DNA from: Lachnospira sp. UBA3790
GTDB lineage: Bacteria > Bacillota > Clostridia > Lachnospirales > Lachnospiraceae
Assembly (NCBI GenBank): GCA_002369135.1
Contig: DFEY01000002.1
Location: 309,840-373,839, forward strand
Reading direction: 5' to 3'
Length of the DNA stretch: 64,000 nucleotides
Below the pieces are notes generated by a model that did not search any database, was not told where the DNA came from, and worked only from the letters and a program-made list of their open reading frames with translations. This document shows positions 34,318 to 43,679 of the stretch, in pieces (position 1 is the first letter of the stretch; every line of letters starts with the position of its first letter). A program made the position numbers and the translations under genes.

Positions 34318-35214
34318 TTATACGTCGTATGTTTTGTCAATTTCCTTTAACTCATTAAAAGTATCAATTTCTACAATGTCTTCTTCTAGGCACTCAGAAA
34401 TCTCCACTTTATAATCATCCTTAAACTTAACTAGTGGAACTTGCTCCCAATAACACTCTTTTCCACCTGGCATATTAAAAGTATCAAGAATATGCTTAGA
34501 CAATTTTTCTCCATCTTCTTTATCCCAATATGATATTCCAACCATCTGATAACAGTCTGTTCCACCTATCTTCTCTTCAGTAATAATGTTATCTTCAACT
34601 TCAAAACACCAGTCGTCTGTTCTCTTCTTTTTTATTGCTAAAAAATCTGATGTGTAATGATACTTTTTGATAATAGATGGATTACTAATCAACAAATCTG
34701 CTTCAAACACATATGCATTCTTCATATAATCTTTTACACAGAGCGCAGAAGAAATATTATTTGCTTCATTATATAGATTATTATTTACAAACTGAATCTG
34801 GGGATACTTTTCTTTTAATTCATCAAATTTTTCAGCTAGGTATCCTCTTACAATTATTATTTCCTCTATTCCTGCCTCTATTACCGCATCTATCAAACCA
34901 TCTATGATTCTTTTCCCGTGAACAGTTATTAATGGTTTAGGGGTGTTAAGTGTTATAGGCACCAACCTACTTCCAAAACCAGCCGCTAGGAAAATAGCCC
35001 TTTTCACAGAATAATTTTCCATTTTATGTATGCCTTTGTCTGTAATTAAGCCATCCTTGACGTAACCCTTACTATCAAGCCCTTTCATAGTCCTATTTAC
35101 AGTCGCCAAAGAATATTTCATATTTTTTTCTAAATCTCTTTGACTTAAAGGCTTATTCACGCTGATTAATGTCTCTAATATTTCAAATTCTTTTCTTGAT
35201 AAATCCTTTTTCAT
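34318..35214 (-). CDS. pntC: CTP:2-aminoethylphosphonate cytidylyltransferase with winged-helix N-terminus
   Basis: About 298 residues in two parts. Residues 1-65 form a winged helix-turn-helix (SRKEFEILETLISVNKPLSQRDLEK...). Residues 70-298 form a LicC-like nucleotidyltransferase with AAGFGSRLVP (77-86), a lysine in TPKPL, and the EADLLISNP metal site. In a phosphonate operon this is most likely PntC, giving CMP-AEP; phosphocholine cytidylyltransferase is the alternative. The ATG at 35214 is preferred to an upstream TTG. A perfect 14-bp palindrome (35239-35252) lies just upstream and could be bound by its own winged helix. Confidence 0.8.
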   Translation of the reverse strand: MKKDLSRKEFEILETLISVNKPLSQRDLEKNMKYSLATVNRTMKGLDSKGYVKDGLITDKGIHKMENYSVKRAIFLAAGFGSRLVPITLNTPKPLITVHGKRIIDGLIDAVIEAGIEEIIIVRGYLAEKFDELKEKYPQIQFVNNNLYNEANNISSALCVKDYMKNAYVFEADLLISNPSIIKKYHYTSDFLAIKKKRTDDWCFEVEDNIITEEKIGGTDCYQMVGISYWDKEDGEKLSKHILDTFNMPGGKECYWEQVPLVKFKDDYKVEISECLEEDIVEIDTFNELKEIDKTYDV

Positions 35215-35238
35215 ATTCTCTCTCTTTCGTTTCAAAAA

Positions 35239-35252
35239 CAATATTAATATTG
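35239..35252. promoter_or_regulatory. 14-bp palindrome CAATATTAATATTG upstream of pntC
   Basis: A perfect palindrome 25 nt before the pntC ATG, in a 189-nt gap after licD. Because PntC has a DNA-binding-like N-terminus, this is a candidate operator. Confidence 0.45.
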
Positions 35253-35291
35253 ATTAATGGAACAGTTTTTCCTGATTTTTGTACCGAAAAG

Positions 35292-35334
35292 GACAACATT
35301 ATCCCTGCGTTTCATTTTGCAGGGATTTGTTGTC
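35292..35334 (-). terminator. Terminator or attenuator between licD and pntC
   Basis: GACAAC (35292-35297) pairs with GTTGTC (35329-35334), and ATCCCTGC (35301-35308) with GCAGGGAT (35319-35326). On the minus strand CCTTTTC follows. It may partly separate the transferase genes from the AEP synthesis genes. Confidence 0.6.
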
Positions 35335-35403
35335 TATATGAAACATTATAATTCTAATCGTTTTTATGGTCAATAATTCTTGATCTTTCTATTTTGTTAG
35401 AAA

Positions 35404-36201
35404 CTATTCTTTATATGCTATAAAATCATGGCATGGAACTCTCTCGCTTACTGGAGGTAATTCCATATAATCCCCGTATATGCTTTTTAAAATCTTGTCA
35501 TAGTCTTTAACAACGCTAAATTGATTGTTTTCAAATTCAAGTTCAGAATATTGTTTCAATATACTCTTATCCCATATTTGAAAATTACCCTCAACCAGTC
35601 TTGACATTTTACTAGATTCTTTTAAGCAAGTCATACTATTTATCTTATTTTTCCAATATGACTCACCTTTTTTTCTGTTTCTTCTTACTTTTCTAAATCT
35701 TAATATTCTCTTAATTAATCGCACATACGATTTATCGTGAGCATAAGCAATATCTGTTAGGCAATCATAGAGACCGTTTACATAGTGCATTGTTTTATCA
35801 TAATATTCTTTTTCGCATCCTTCAGGTACATAATCTGTTGGAAATATATCTATATTTACCCCTAAATCTTTATAATCTGGCCAATTCTTTTCTTTTATTC
35901 TAGTATCAGTATCGCTCACTTTAGCATATGGATAGAAATACCCTTCATCTATCAATGAATAAACTTTGAACTTGGAATCCTTTTCATCATATAACACTTT
36001 CAATAATTTGTTGTATTCGTTTCTCTCTAATAATATATCAATATCATCATCCCAAGGAATAAAACCTTTATGTCTTACTGCACCTAAAAGTGTTCCATCT
36101 GCTAGAGAATACTTAATATTATGTTTTTTACATACTTTATCTACATAGATCAAAATATCTAATTGTACTTTCTTTATTTCTTCTAATGATAATTCTTCCA
36201 T
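35404..36201 (-). CDS. LicD-family phosphotransferase
   Basis: A 265-residue LicD protein with the family core LADGTLLGAVRHKGFIPWDDD and DIDILLERNEYNKL, which carries the metal-binding Asp residues. LicD enzymes move phosphocholine or related groups from CDP-choline-type donors onto glycans or teichoic acids. With an AEP-CMP pathway next door, AEP (phosphonoethyl-amine) is the likely cargo. Ends 162 nt before pntC coding region on the same strand. AGGGA ribosome site. Confidence 0.87.
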   Translation of the reverse strand: MEELSLEEIKKVQLDILIYVDKVCKKHNIKYSLADGTLLGAVRHKGFIPWDDDIDILLERNEYNKLLKVLYDEKDSKFKVYSLIDEGYFYPYAKVSDTDTRIKEKNWPDYKDLGVNIDIFPTDYVPEGCEKEYYDKTMHYVNGLYDCLTDIAYAHDKSYVRLIKRILRFRKVRRNRKKGESYWKNKINSMTCLKESSKMSRLVEGNFQIWDKSILKQYSELEFENNQFSVVKDYDKILKSIYGDYMELPPVSERVPCHDFIAYKE

Positions 36202-36247
36202 TATTATTCCCTGTATTTTTCTAATATAATATGTTTTTTCGTAATAA

Positions 36248-37396
36248 CTATAATCCTTTTATTGTTTCTATCAACTCTTTTGCACATACTTGTTTCTTGC
36301 CATCGAAGAATAGTTCAACACACTTTAACCTCTCTTGTGCATATCTGTCACCTGTGCCCATACAAAGTTCATTTATTATGCGTGTAAACTCATCCTTCTT
36401 CTGTACCTTAGGACCAGGTGTAACTGTATCGTAATCAAAATACATTTCCCTATCATTCATTTTATAATCATCAATATCATAATTATAAAAAACAATTGGT
36501 CTATCTAATAATAAATAATCAATATAAACGCTTGAATAATCTGTTATCAAAACATCTGTATGCTTCAATAATTCTTGTGTATCTATCTCTTTTTGTGTTA
36601 TATCAACAATATTATTGTATTTGCTTAAATTTGTCTTCTCATATTTATGATAAAAATGTTTCTTTACTACAAATAAATAATTGTTAGCTTCACAAATTTT
36701 ATTAATTGATTCCAAATCCAGAATAGAATTTATATCAATGCATATATTGCCCTCTCTCCTATGAGTTGGCAAATACGATATAATTTTTTTATTAGACAAA
36801 AAGGAAAAATCAGATTCTTCCTTAAATTCATCTGTAAAAAAAATATCATTTCTCGGATTTCCGCTTTCGATAATATGACTATGTTTGATTCCGTATGCTC
36901 GTTCATAGATAGGTGTCAATTTAGAACTGGTTGATACTTTATAGTTCTTATGAAAGCATGGTCCTCTCAATATTTTATCCTTAATTTTTCTTAACAAAAC
37001 TGGCTGCTTATTTGTAACTGTATCATCATAAAATATCTTTTTCATAGCAATTCCATGATCTAGATAGATCATAATACATCCACCTAAATATTGCTCATCA
37101 AAATCATACGGCCCAACACAATAGATTGCACATCCTGCTTTTTTTTGTAGTTCAATTCCTTTTTCACTATTGTGCATTTCTACAGGTAGGTTTTTTCCCT
37201 TCAGTTCTCTATAAACATCTAGATTCTTAGTTATCCAAACAGCATTAATGCCCTCATTTATTGCTTTTAAAAACAAATATTTGGAATTATCTGCAAATTT
37301 ACTACCTAGCCAAGCACCAAAAATCCATAAACTCTTATCTCTTTTATGAAAGGTCGTCCTATACATGTTTAAAAGTATCTTTATTCTAGATATCAT
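36248..37396 (-). CDS. CDP-glycerol glycerophosphotransferase family protein (TagB/TagF-like)
   Basis: A 382-residue peripheral membrane transferase. ISYLPTHRREGN and LITDYSSVYIDYLLLDRPIVFYNYD match the CDP-Glyphos_transf family, with the HR and DYSS catalytic elements; YLDHGIAMKK resembles the usual WHG motif but with Asp. Members prime or extend poly(glycerol-phosphate) chains. No CDP-glycerol synthase is seen in the window, so the donor might come from elsewhere, or be CMP-AEP. It follows hppA by 24 nt; ribosome site is weak. Confidence 0.85.
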   Translation of the reverse strand: MISRIKILLNMYRTTFHKRDKSLWIFGAWLGSKFADNSKYLFLKAINEGINAVWITKNLDVYRELKGKNLPVEMHNSEKGIELQKKAGCAIYCVGPYDFDEQYLGGCIMIYLDHGIAMKKIFYDDTVTNKQPVLLRKIKDKILRGPCFHKNYKVSTSSKLTPIYERAYGIKHSHIIESGNPRNDIFFTDEFKEESDFSFLSNKKIISYLPTHRREGNICIDINSILDLESINKICEANNYLFVVKKHFYHKYEKTNLSKYNNIVDITQKEIDTQELLKHTDVLITDYSSVYIDYLLLDRPIVFYNYDIDDYKMNDREMYFDYDTVTPGPKVQKKDEFTRIINELCMGTGDRYAQERLKCVELFFDGKKQVCAKELIETIKGL

Positions 37397-37420
37397 TTAG
37401 TACGTTTCCAATCTTTTTTA

Positions 37421-39520
37421 TTATTTAAATATCTGATTAAACCACTGTACCAAGAATCCCTGTACAGCATCTCCATTAGCACACACCTTGATAATCAATG
37501 GTGCAAACACCAATGACACGATAGTCATTAACTTAATTAAAATATTAATAGAAGGTCCTGATGTATCTTTGAATGGATCACCTACAGTATCTCCTACTAC
37601 AGATGCTTTATGAGACTCTGATCCCTTACCACCATCATGTCCTTCTTCTATATACTTCTTAGCATTATCCCAAGCACCACCTGAGTTAGCCATAAAGATG
37701 GCAAGCATAACACCACAAACTAGTGCACCACAAAGCATTCCTCCTAATGCAGCAGGTCCTAATAAGAATCCTGTTGCTAGTGGAACTACTATTGCTAAGA
37801 TTCCAGGAAGTACCATTTCCTTAAGTGCTGCGTTTGTAGAAATAGCTACACACTTCTTATAGTCAGGTTTTACTTCTCCCTTTAAGATACCTGGTTCATT
37901 TTTAAACTGTCTTCTTACTTCATCTATCATCTGATTAGCAGCTTTACCCACAGAATCCATAGTAAGTGCTGAGAACAAGAATGGAAGCATTGCTCCTAAG
38001 AACACGCCCGCCACTACTGTTGGTTTCAAAATACTAATGCTACTTAGTTTTGAAACTTCTGAGTAAGAAACAAATAGTGAAAGTGCTGTTAATGCTGCAG
38101 AGCCTATGGCAAAACCTTTGCCGATGGCTGCTGTTGTATTACCAACTGCATCTAACTTGTCAGTAATGCCTCTTACACTCTCATCTAATTCAGCCATCTC
38201 TGCTATACCGCCAGCATTATCTGCTATAGGGCCATAGGCATCTACTGCTATAGTCATACCAGTAGTTGAAAGCATACCAACTGCTGCTAGTGCGATACCA
38301 TACATTCCAAAGAAAGCGTATGATACCAAAACGCCAGCCACTATAAAGATGATAGGAATGGCTGTAGATTTCATACCTACCGCCAAACCATTTATGATGT
38401 TAGTAGCAGATCCAGTCTGTGAACTATCTGCTATCTGTTTTACACTCTTATATTTTTCTGATGTATAAATCTCTGTCAACTTTCCAATAGCCATTCCAAC
38501 TACTAGCCCGGCAAAGATCGCCCAGAAAGCGTTGAAGTTTCCAAAGAAAACTTTACTGAAAATGGCTGCTGCTATTAACTCAATAATCTCTGCCACATAC
38601 TCTCCTAAGTTTAGAGATTTTTGTGGATCAGATTTCTTTCCGCCTCGTACAAAGAAAGTGGCTATAACTGCTGCTAGCACTCCCACTGCAGCTATTACTA
38701 ATGGGAAGATTACATGATAAATAGTAAACTTCTGACCATTGAATTTAACACTTGCTACCATGAACGCCACCGCCAAAGTAACCGATGACACCAATGCTCC
38801 TACATAACTTTCGAAAAGGTCGGCTCCCATACCAGCAACGTCACCTACATTGTCGCCCACGTTATCAGCTATAACAGCTGGGTTTCTAGGATCATCTTCA
38901 GGTATTCCAGCTTCTACTTTACCTACTAGGTCAGCTCCCACGTCGGCAGCCTTTGTATATATACCTCCACCTACTCTCGCAAACAACGCGATAGATGAAG
39001 CGCCCAAACTAAATCCTGTTAAGATACTCACACTCTCAGGAGTAAAGTTCCAGTTGTTTGTTAGTCCAATAATTATAACTATTCCAGCAAGCCCTAATAT
39101 TCCAAGACCTACCACACAAAGTCCCATTACTGCACCACCTGAAAAAGCAATAGATAATGCTTTGTTCATTCCACTCTCTTTAGCAGCATTAGCTGTTCTG
39201 ACATTTGCCTTTGTAGCAACTGTCATACCAAAGAAACCTGCCAGCGTAGAAAACAATGCTCCCACCACAAAACAGACAGCTGTCAGCCAGTCTATTCCAA
39301 ATCCAAGTATTACTGATAGTACTAATACAAATACGATCAGTACTTTATACTCAGAAAAAAGAAATGCCCTAGCACCTTCTGCTATAGAACTAGCAATTTC
39401 TTTCATCCTTTCAGTGCCGGCATCCTTCTTAGAAATGCTAGCAGCTTTTATTCCAGCAAAAATAAGCGCAATCACGCCAACTACTGGAGCTAAATAGATT
39501 AAGTACTCAAGTTTGTTCAT
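37421..39520 (-). CDS. hppA: K+-dependent membrane pyrophosphatase
   Basis: A 699-residue protein with about 16 helices. [30 protein letters not shown] holds the pyrophosphate-binding acidic residues, and later helices have [17 protein letters not shown] and [15 protein letters not shown]. The [20 protein letters not shown] segment has Ala where K+-independent enzymes have Lys, so it should need K+. It pumps H+ or Na+ at the expense of PPi. It has its own promoter and heads the phosphonate operon, whose cytidylyltransferase releases PPi. Confidence 0.95.
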   Translation of the reverse strand: MNKLEYLIYLAPVVGVIALIFAGIKAASISKKDAGTERMKEIASSIAEGARAFLFSEYKVLIVFVLVLSVILGFGIDWLTAVCFVVGALFSTLAGFFGMTVATKANVRTANAAKESGMNKALSIAFSGGAVMGLCVVGLGILGLAGIVIIIGLTNNWNFTPESVSILTGFSLGASSIALFARVGGGIYTKAADVGADLVGKVEAGIPEDDPRNPAVIADNVGDNVGDVAGMGADLFESYVGALVSSVTLAVAFMVASVKFNGQKFTIYHVIFPLVIAAVGVLAAVIATFFVRGGKKSDPQKSLNLGEYVAEIIELIAAAIFSKVFFGNFNAFWAIFAGLVVGMAIGKLTEIYTSEKYKSVKQIADSSQTGSATNIINGLAVGMKSTAIPIIFIVAGVLVSYAFFGMYGIALAAVGMLSTTGMTIAVDAYGPIADNAGGIAEMAELDESVRGITDKLDAVGNTTAAIGKGFAIGSAALTALSLFVSYSEVSKLSSISILKPTVVAGVFLGAMLPFLFSALTMDSVGKAANQMIDEVRRQFKNEPGILKGEVKPDYKKCVAISTNAALKEMVLPGILAIVVPLATGFLLGPAALGGMLCGALVCGVMLAIFMANSGGAWDNAKKYIEEGHDGGKGSESHKASVVGDTVGDPFKDTSGPSINILIKLMTIVSLVFAPLIIKVCANGDAVQGFLVQWFNQIFK

Positions 39521-39538
39521 AAACTTAGCCCTTCCTTT

Positions 39539-39588
39539 CGAAACGTTTCGCTGTTTCCATTATACTATATTTTTATGTGAACTGTAAA
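39539..39588 (-). promoter_or_regulatory. Promoter and palindrome of hppA
   Basis: Minus strand TTTACA (39583-39588) and TATAAT (39559-39564) with 18-nt spacing. The perfect 12-bp palindrome CGAAACGTTTCG (39539-39550) sits just downstream near the expected start point, a typical repressor position. Confidence 0.6.
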
Positions 39589-39629
39589 TTTATTTAAATA
39601 TGGGCCATATCTTACTTAATAAAAATAAG

Positions 39630-39661
39630 TTATTGACTATATTTAGTTAATAAAGTAAACT
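39630..39661 (+). promoter_or_regulatory. Promoter of the second lrp gene with overlapping inverted repeat
   Basis: TTGACT (39633-39638) and TAAACT (39656-39661) are 17 nt apart. TTATTGACTA (39630-39639) and TAGTTAATAA (39644-39653) form a near-perfect inverted repeat over the -35 box, resembling AT-rich Lrp sites; autoregulation is likely. Confidence 0.5.
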
Positions 39662-39708
39662 TAATACTGTATTTTTCTTAAAAATAAAATGGTTGAGGTA
39701 ATCATAAA

Positions 39709-40164
39709 ATGAAAAAACATTTAGATCATATTGATGAGGAAATAATTAAGCTTTTGCATGCAAATGCTAGAATGCCTTTAAAGGAAATAGCAAAGAAAGT
39801 TTACCTTTCTTCACCTGCTGTTTCAGCTAGAATAGAAAGACTAGAAGAAAACGGAATCATTACTGGATACCGTGCTATGATTAATCCAGTGGAACTTGGA
39901 TATCATATAAAAGCATTTGTAAATGTAGGTGTTGCACCAGAGCGTAAACAAGAATTCTACGACTTTATTAGACCATCTAAGTACGTAGTAGAATGCAATA
40001 ACGTGACTGGTGATTTTACTATGCTAGTAGAAGTTATGTTTAAAGATACAGAAGAACTAGATGAGTTTGTAGGTGAACTACAAAAGTTCGGAAGTACACA
40101 GACCCAAATAGTATTCTCAACTTCTGTAGAAAACAGAGGAATACCTGAAAGATCAGACGACTAA
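39709..40164 (+). CDS. Lrp/AsnC family transcriptional regulator
   Basis: A 151-residue regulator. The N-terminal helix-turn-helix reads HIDEEIIKLLHANARMPLKEIAKKVYLSSPAVSARIERLEENGIITGY, textbook Lrp/AsnC, and the RAM ligand-binding domain follows. It is divergent from hppA and may control that operon as well as its own gene. The nucleotidyltransferase gene begins 2 nt after its stop. GAGG ribosome site. Confidence 0.93.
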   Translation: MKKHLDHIDEEIIKLLHANARMPLKEIAKKVYLSSPAVSARIERLEENGIITGYRAMINPVELGYHIKAFVNVGVAPERKQEFYDFIRPSKYVVECNNVTGDFTMLVEVMFKDTEELDEFVGELQKFGSTQTQIVFSTSVENRGIPERSDD

Positions 40165-40166
40165 TA

Positions 40167-41324
40167 ATGAAATATGAACTAGAACAAAACTATATAATAA
40201 AGCTACTTAAATGTGCTATCACTAATACCACTCCTTCTACTCCTAATGAGAGTCTAGATTGGGATGTGGTATTTAACTATGCAAAAATACATCGCATAGT
40301 TCCAGTTTTGTATTTTTCTATTCAAAAACTACCTAAAGATATTAAGTCAAATATTTCTAATCTTGAGCAATATGAGTTTGCATATAAATCTAACCTGGTG
40401 GACGATGCAAACAGAGAAAATGAAATAGCTATTATTAAAAATTTATTAGCATCAAATGATGTGGACTATATTCTATTAAAAGGGTCTGTCACTAAGCACT
40501 TCTACCCTGATACATCTATGAGAATGATGAGTGATGTGGATATTCTTTATAGAAATGCCGATTCTAAAAATATAAAAAGATTACTTGAGAGCAATGGTTA
40601 TACTCAGACTAAGTCTACTCCAAAGGATGCAATGTATCTAAGTTCTAACCAGTTAGTAAAGGTAGAGATGCAGCAATCTCTATTAGATGATGGCTTTACA
40701 GAATGGCTAAAATATCTAGATACAGTTTGGGATAGATGTGATAAACAAGATAATGAATATACTATGACTCAAGAAGATTTCTACATATATCATATAGTCC
40801 ATATGGCTAAGCACTTTATTAATGGCGGTATAGGTTTAAGGCATGTGTTAGATACATGGATTATCAAGAATCATTATTCAGATTTAGATTCAAACTATAC
40901 AGAAAAGGTTTTCAAAGAACTATCACTTGATAAATTTGAACAGAACATATCTGGATTATGCAAGTATTGGTTTGAAGACAATATCCCTTCGGATAAAAAA
41001 TCAATTGAATTACTTTCAGAATATATTTTTGAAAATGGGGCATTTGGAAATATTTCTCAACAATCCGCAAATGAGGTAGTAAATAATTCTTCAACAGGAA
41101 TAAGTAATAAAATATTCCCAAGTAAGACAACAATGGCTAACTACTACGGAGACGTAATAACTAATCATCCTATAACTATTCCTTTTTATTGGATTAGATT
41201 AACATTTGAAAGGCTCTTCACAAATCATAATAAGACAAAAAGTAAAATAAAAACTATTTCAAATATATCTGAAACACAAAAAGTGAAAACAAAAGAACTC
41301 TTTGAAATGTGTGGTTTAAAATAA
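40167..41324 (+). CDS. Nucleotidyltransferase-fold protein (NTP_transf_5 type)
   Basis: A 385-residue protein of the uncharacterised nucleotidyltransferase family 5. The core LLKGSVTKHFYPDTSMRMMSDVDILY has the G-S and DxD-like metal residues; HMAKHFINGGIGLRHVLD is also typical. Members occur in polysaccharide and lantibiotic loci, with unknown function. It is coupled to lrp (2 nt apart, no strong ribosome site) and ends at a bidirectional terminator. Confidence 0.75.
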   Translation: MKYELEQNYIIKLLKCAITNTTPSTPNESLDWDVVFNYAKIHRIVPVLYFSIQKLPKDIKSNISNLEQYEFAYKSNLVDDANRENEIAIIKNLLASNDVDYILLKGSVTKHFYPDTSMRMMSDVDILYRNADSKNIKRLLESNGYTQTKSTPKDAMYLSSNQLVKVEMQQSLLDDGFTEWLKYLDTVWDRCDKQDNEYTMTQEDFYIYHIVHMAKHFINGGIGLRHVLDTWIIKNHYSDLDSNYTEKVFKELSLDKFEQNISGLCKYWFEDNIPSDKKSIELLSEYIFENGAFGNISQQSANEVVNNSSTGISNKIFPSKTTMANYYGDVITNHPITIPFYWIRLTFERLFTNHNKTKSKIKTISNISETQKVKTKELFEMCGLK

Positions 41325-41357
41325 AAAATTCTTTGGATCTAATCCAAAGAATTTTTT
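41323..41357. terminator. Bidirectional terminator between convergent genes
   Basis: A 16-bp perfect stem (41323-41338 and 41342-41357) with a 3-nt loop, flanked by A and T tracts on both strands. The VanZ stop codon forms the loop, so the exopolysaccharide operon and the lrp transcript share it. Confidence 0.88.
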
Positions 41358-41827
41358 AATGCTACACTGTATATCAATTTGTAAATTCCAAATCCTATCA
41401 TTGTTCCAAAAGAATTTAATATCACATCATCAATGTCAAAAATTCCAATTCCAATTGCCCACTGTGTTAATTCAATGACTAGTGATAATAGACTTCCAAA
41501 AAGCAACACATACCACCATTTATTTCTTCTTACAAACAAAGGTACGAGAAATCCACATGGCATAAACATAACTATATTACACATCAGATTTTTAAAGAAC
41601 CAGTCACTGAATGAATGTGCACTTTTAACATAATATGTAATAATCTCAAAAGGCACCAAATGTGGTGGTTCTATATATATCTCTTTTCCACTTTTCCAAT
41701 GTTCAATCAATTTCCAAAAAATAGGTGAAGGAAATTTGAAAATCAAAACAAATATAAGTACTAGAAAATATAATATGAAAATCCAAACCGAATATTTTTT
41801 AATAAATCCAAACACTTTACCCATCAT
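41339..41827 (-). CDS. VanZ-like membrane protein
   Basis: A 162-residue protein with four or five helices. The SFSDWFFKNLMCNIVMFMPCGFLVPLF and SLVIELTQWAIGIGIFDIDDVILNSFGTMIGF segments are the VanZ/YdjM-like core. VanZ gives low teicoplanin resistance, but most homologues have no known role. It is 4 nt downstream of the BY-kinase gene, so it is probably last in the exopolysaccharide operon. Confidence 0.85.
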   Translation of the reverse strand: MMGKVFGFIKKYSVWIFILYFLVLIFVLIFKFPSPIFWKLIEHWKSGKEIYIEPPHLVPFEIITYYVKSAHSFSDWFFKNLMCNIVMFMPCGFLVPLFVRRNKWWYVLLFGSLLSLVIELTQWAIGIGIFDIDDVILNSFGTMIGFGIYKLIYSVALKNSLD

Positions 41828-41831
41828 AATG

Positions 41832-43679
41832 TTATTCCTTTTCAGTCTGATTCTTGTCTGAACTTTTTTCTTTCTTCAACTCTTGTTTTATCTTTTTCCT
41901 AATTTCTTTCTCTTCTTTTTTTATCTGTCGCCATGTTTTAGGATTTGCTTTTTCCTCAGCGTCTTTTTTTTCTTCTTCTATTCTCTTAAGTTCATCAGCC
42001 TTCTTCTCTTCATCTGTAGAACTCATTTTTATATGCTTTGTTAATTTATGAACGGATGTATCAAATTCTTTTTCGGATGTCTTGCCGTACTCTCCATATG
42101 TTCCGTTATATCCATATTGGATTTCATCTCCATAGCCATAACCATAGCCATATTTCTTCCCATATCTGCTGTAGCCGTATCTGGCTCTTGGCGAATCGCC
42201 ATATCCGTAACCATACATTCCGTATTGTCCTCCACCGTATCCGCGACGTCTTACACCATAGCCATACTTGCCATATGCATATTTGCCATATACATAACTA
42301 GACTTTGAGCCTTCCAAACTACCATTAAGAATACATCCAAGTACTGGTTTTTTTGTATATGCAAATTCCTGCAAGCTGTTAATAACCTTGTTTACTCGAA
42401 CTGATGATTCTTTAATAACATAAACAATACCATCGCTATATTGGGCAAGAGCCGCAGCATCCGATAATCCCGTACATGGAGGGGCATCTATAATCACATA
42501 GTCCACGACTGATTTTACATCCTCAATAAACGATCTCATATTATCAGAGTTTATAACATCGGCTGCATTTTCTGTCTTCTTATCAGGTGTTATTGCTATA
42601 ACTCTTGTATCTTTTAAGTTTGTAATTGCTTGACTACTTTTTATCTTCCCATCCAAATAATCTCCCAAGCTATAAGATGGTGTTTGTGCTTTTACTTTTT
42701 TCTTAAGAGATGGTTTTCTTAAATCTCCATCTATTAGCATAACTTTGTGCTGCATCTTAGATAAAGAATATGCTAAATTCATAGTAAATGTACTTTTGCC
42801 TTCACCGCTCTTTGTGCTAGTCACTACTATCACCTTAGCATTATTTTGTTTGAAAACTCTCTCACATCTGGAAGAAATACTCCTCATAGACTCCAAGAAT
42901 CTAAATCCAACATCTTTGTTTAAAATGGAGAAATCTGTAACTTTCTCTCCTTTTGCATTTTCAGCATTAATGAATGGAACATTTCCAAATAAATAAATGC
43001 TGAGATATTTGTTTACATCATCTCCAGTTTGTATTGTTTTGACAAACAATCCAACTATAAAAACTGGAATCATTCCTATAGCAAAACCTATAAGAGCAAA
43101 AAGAAGCACTCCCTTAATAGGCATATAAGGGTTTATAGGTTCCGTAGGTTGTGTTGGTTGTTCTATTACTTTTAGTTTAGTATCTCCCACTACAAACGCA
43201 GTCACTGAAGAGTAATTATTTAATACTGACTGAATTGTTTTATACGCCATCTTGGCATCAGCACTTGATGTCTTAATATTTAAAATATTAGTGTTTTCCA
43301 CTGAAATAATTTCTATAGTTGCAGGTACATAGCTTAATCCTAAGTCCTGCTTTATTATTTCATAAAAAACCTCATTATTAATCAAGTAATTGAAACTAAC
43401 AGAAAGATCTTCTGTTAACTGATTATTATTTGTATGTGTGAATTTACCACTACCACTATAGTCTGTTGCTGTTACCGAAAAAATAGCTCTAGATTCATAG
43501 GTAGGCACATAAGTTTTCTTATAGTAAAAATATCCAAAAATACCTAATATTACCATTAGTATTACGGATATATACCAAAACTTTCTAAAGGCGTCTAGAA
43601 ATCTAAAGAACATATCACCTATACTTTTTACTTCTTTATTTCCTTTAACACCAATGTGATTCGGATTATTCTCCTTCAT
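41832..43679 (-). CDS. Wzz-domain tyrosine autokinase with long Tyr/Gly tail (BY-kinase)
   Basis: About 615 residues. Two helices (near 35-53 and 190-213) bracket an external Wzz domain that sets chain length. The cytosolic kinase has Walker A TKSGEGKST (287-296), Walker A' VMLIDGDLRKP and Walker B VIIDAPP. From about 455 the tail has dozens of YG repeats such as YGYGYG, the autophosphorylation cluster, and then a Lys/Glu-rich helix. The start at 43679 has GGTGG upstream; it overlaps the preceding kinase gene by 14 nt. A second kinase of the same type precedes it. Confidence 0.92.
   Translation of the reverse strand: MKENNPNHIGVKGNKEVKSIGDMFFRFLDAFRKFWYISVILMVILGIFGYFYYKKTYVPTYESRAIFSVTATDYSGSGKFTHTNNNQLTEDLSVSFNYLINNEVFYEIIKQDLGLSYVPATIEIISVENTNILNIKTSSADAKMAYKTIQSVLNNYSSVTAFVVGDTKLKVIEQPTQPTEPINPYMPIKGVLLFALIGFAIGMIPVFIVGLFVKTIQTGDDVNKYLSIYLFGNVPFINAENAKGEKVTDFSILNKDVGFRFLESMRSISSRCERVFKQNNAKVIVVTSTKSGEGKSTFTMNLAYSLSKMQHKVMLIDGDLRKPSLKKKVKAQTPSYSLGDYLDGKIKSSQAITNLKDTRVIAITPDKKTENAADVINSDNMRSFIEDVKSVVDYVIIDAPPCTGLSDAAALAQYSDGIVYVIKESSVRVNKVINSLQEFAYTKKPVLGCILNGSLEGSKSSYVYGKYAYGKYGYGVRRRGYGGGQYGMYGYGYGDSPRARYGYSRYGKKYGYGYGYGDEIQYGYNGTYGEYGKTSEKEFDTSVHKLTKHIKMSSTDEEKKADELKRIEEEKKDAEEKANPKTWRQIKKEEKEIRKKIKQELKKEKSSDKNQTEKE

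Noticed and set aside
38850..39497. Long plus-strand frame of about 215 codons inside hppA
   Set aside because: It is antisense to a clearly conserved gene, has Pro/Thr-rich low-complexity content and no ribosome site.
42038..42308. His- and Tyr-rich frames on either strand opposite the kinase tail
   Set aside because: They are by-products of the YG codon repeats of the BY-kinase and have no ribosome site.
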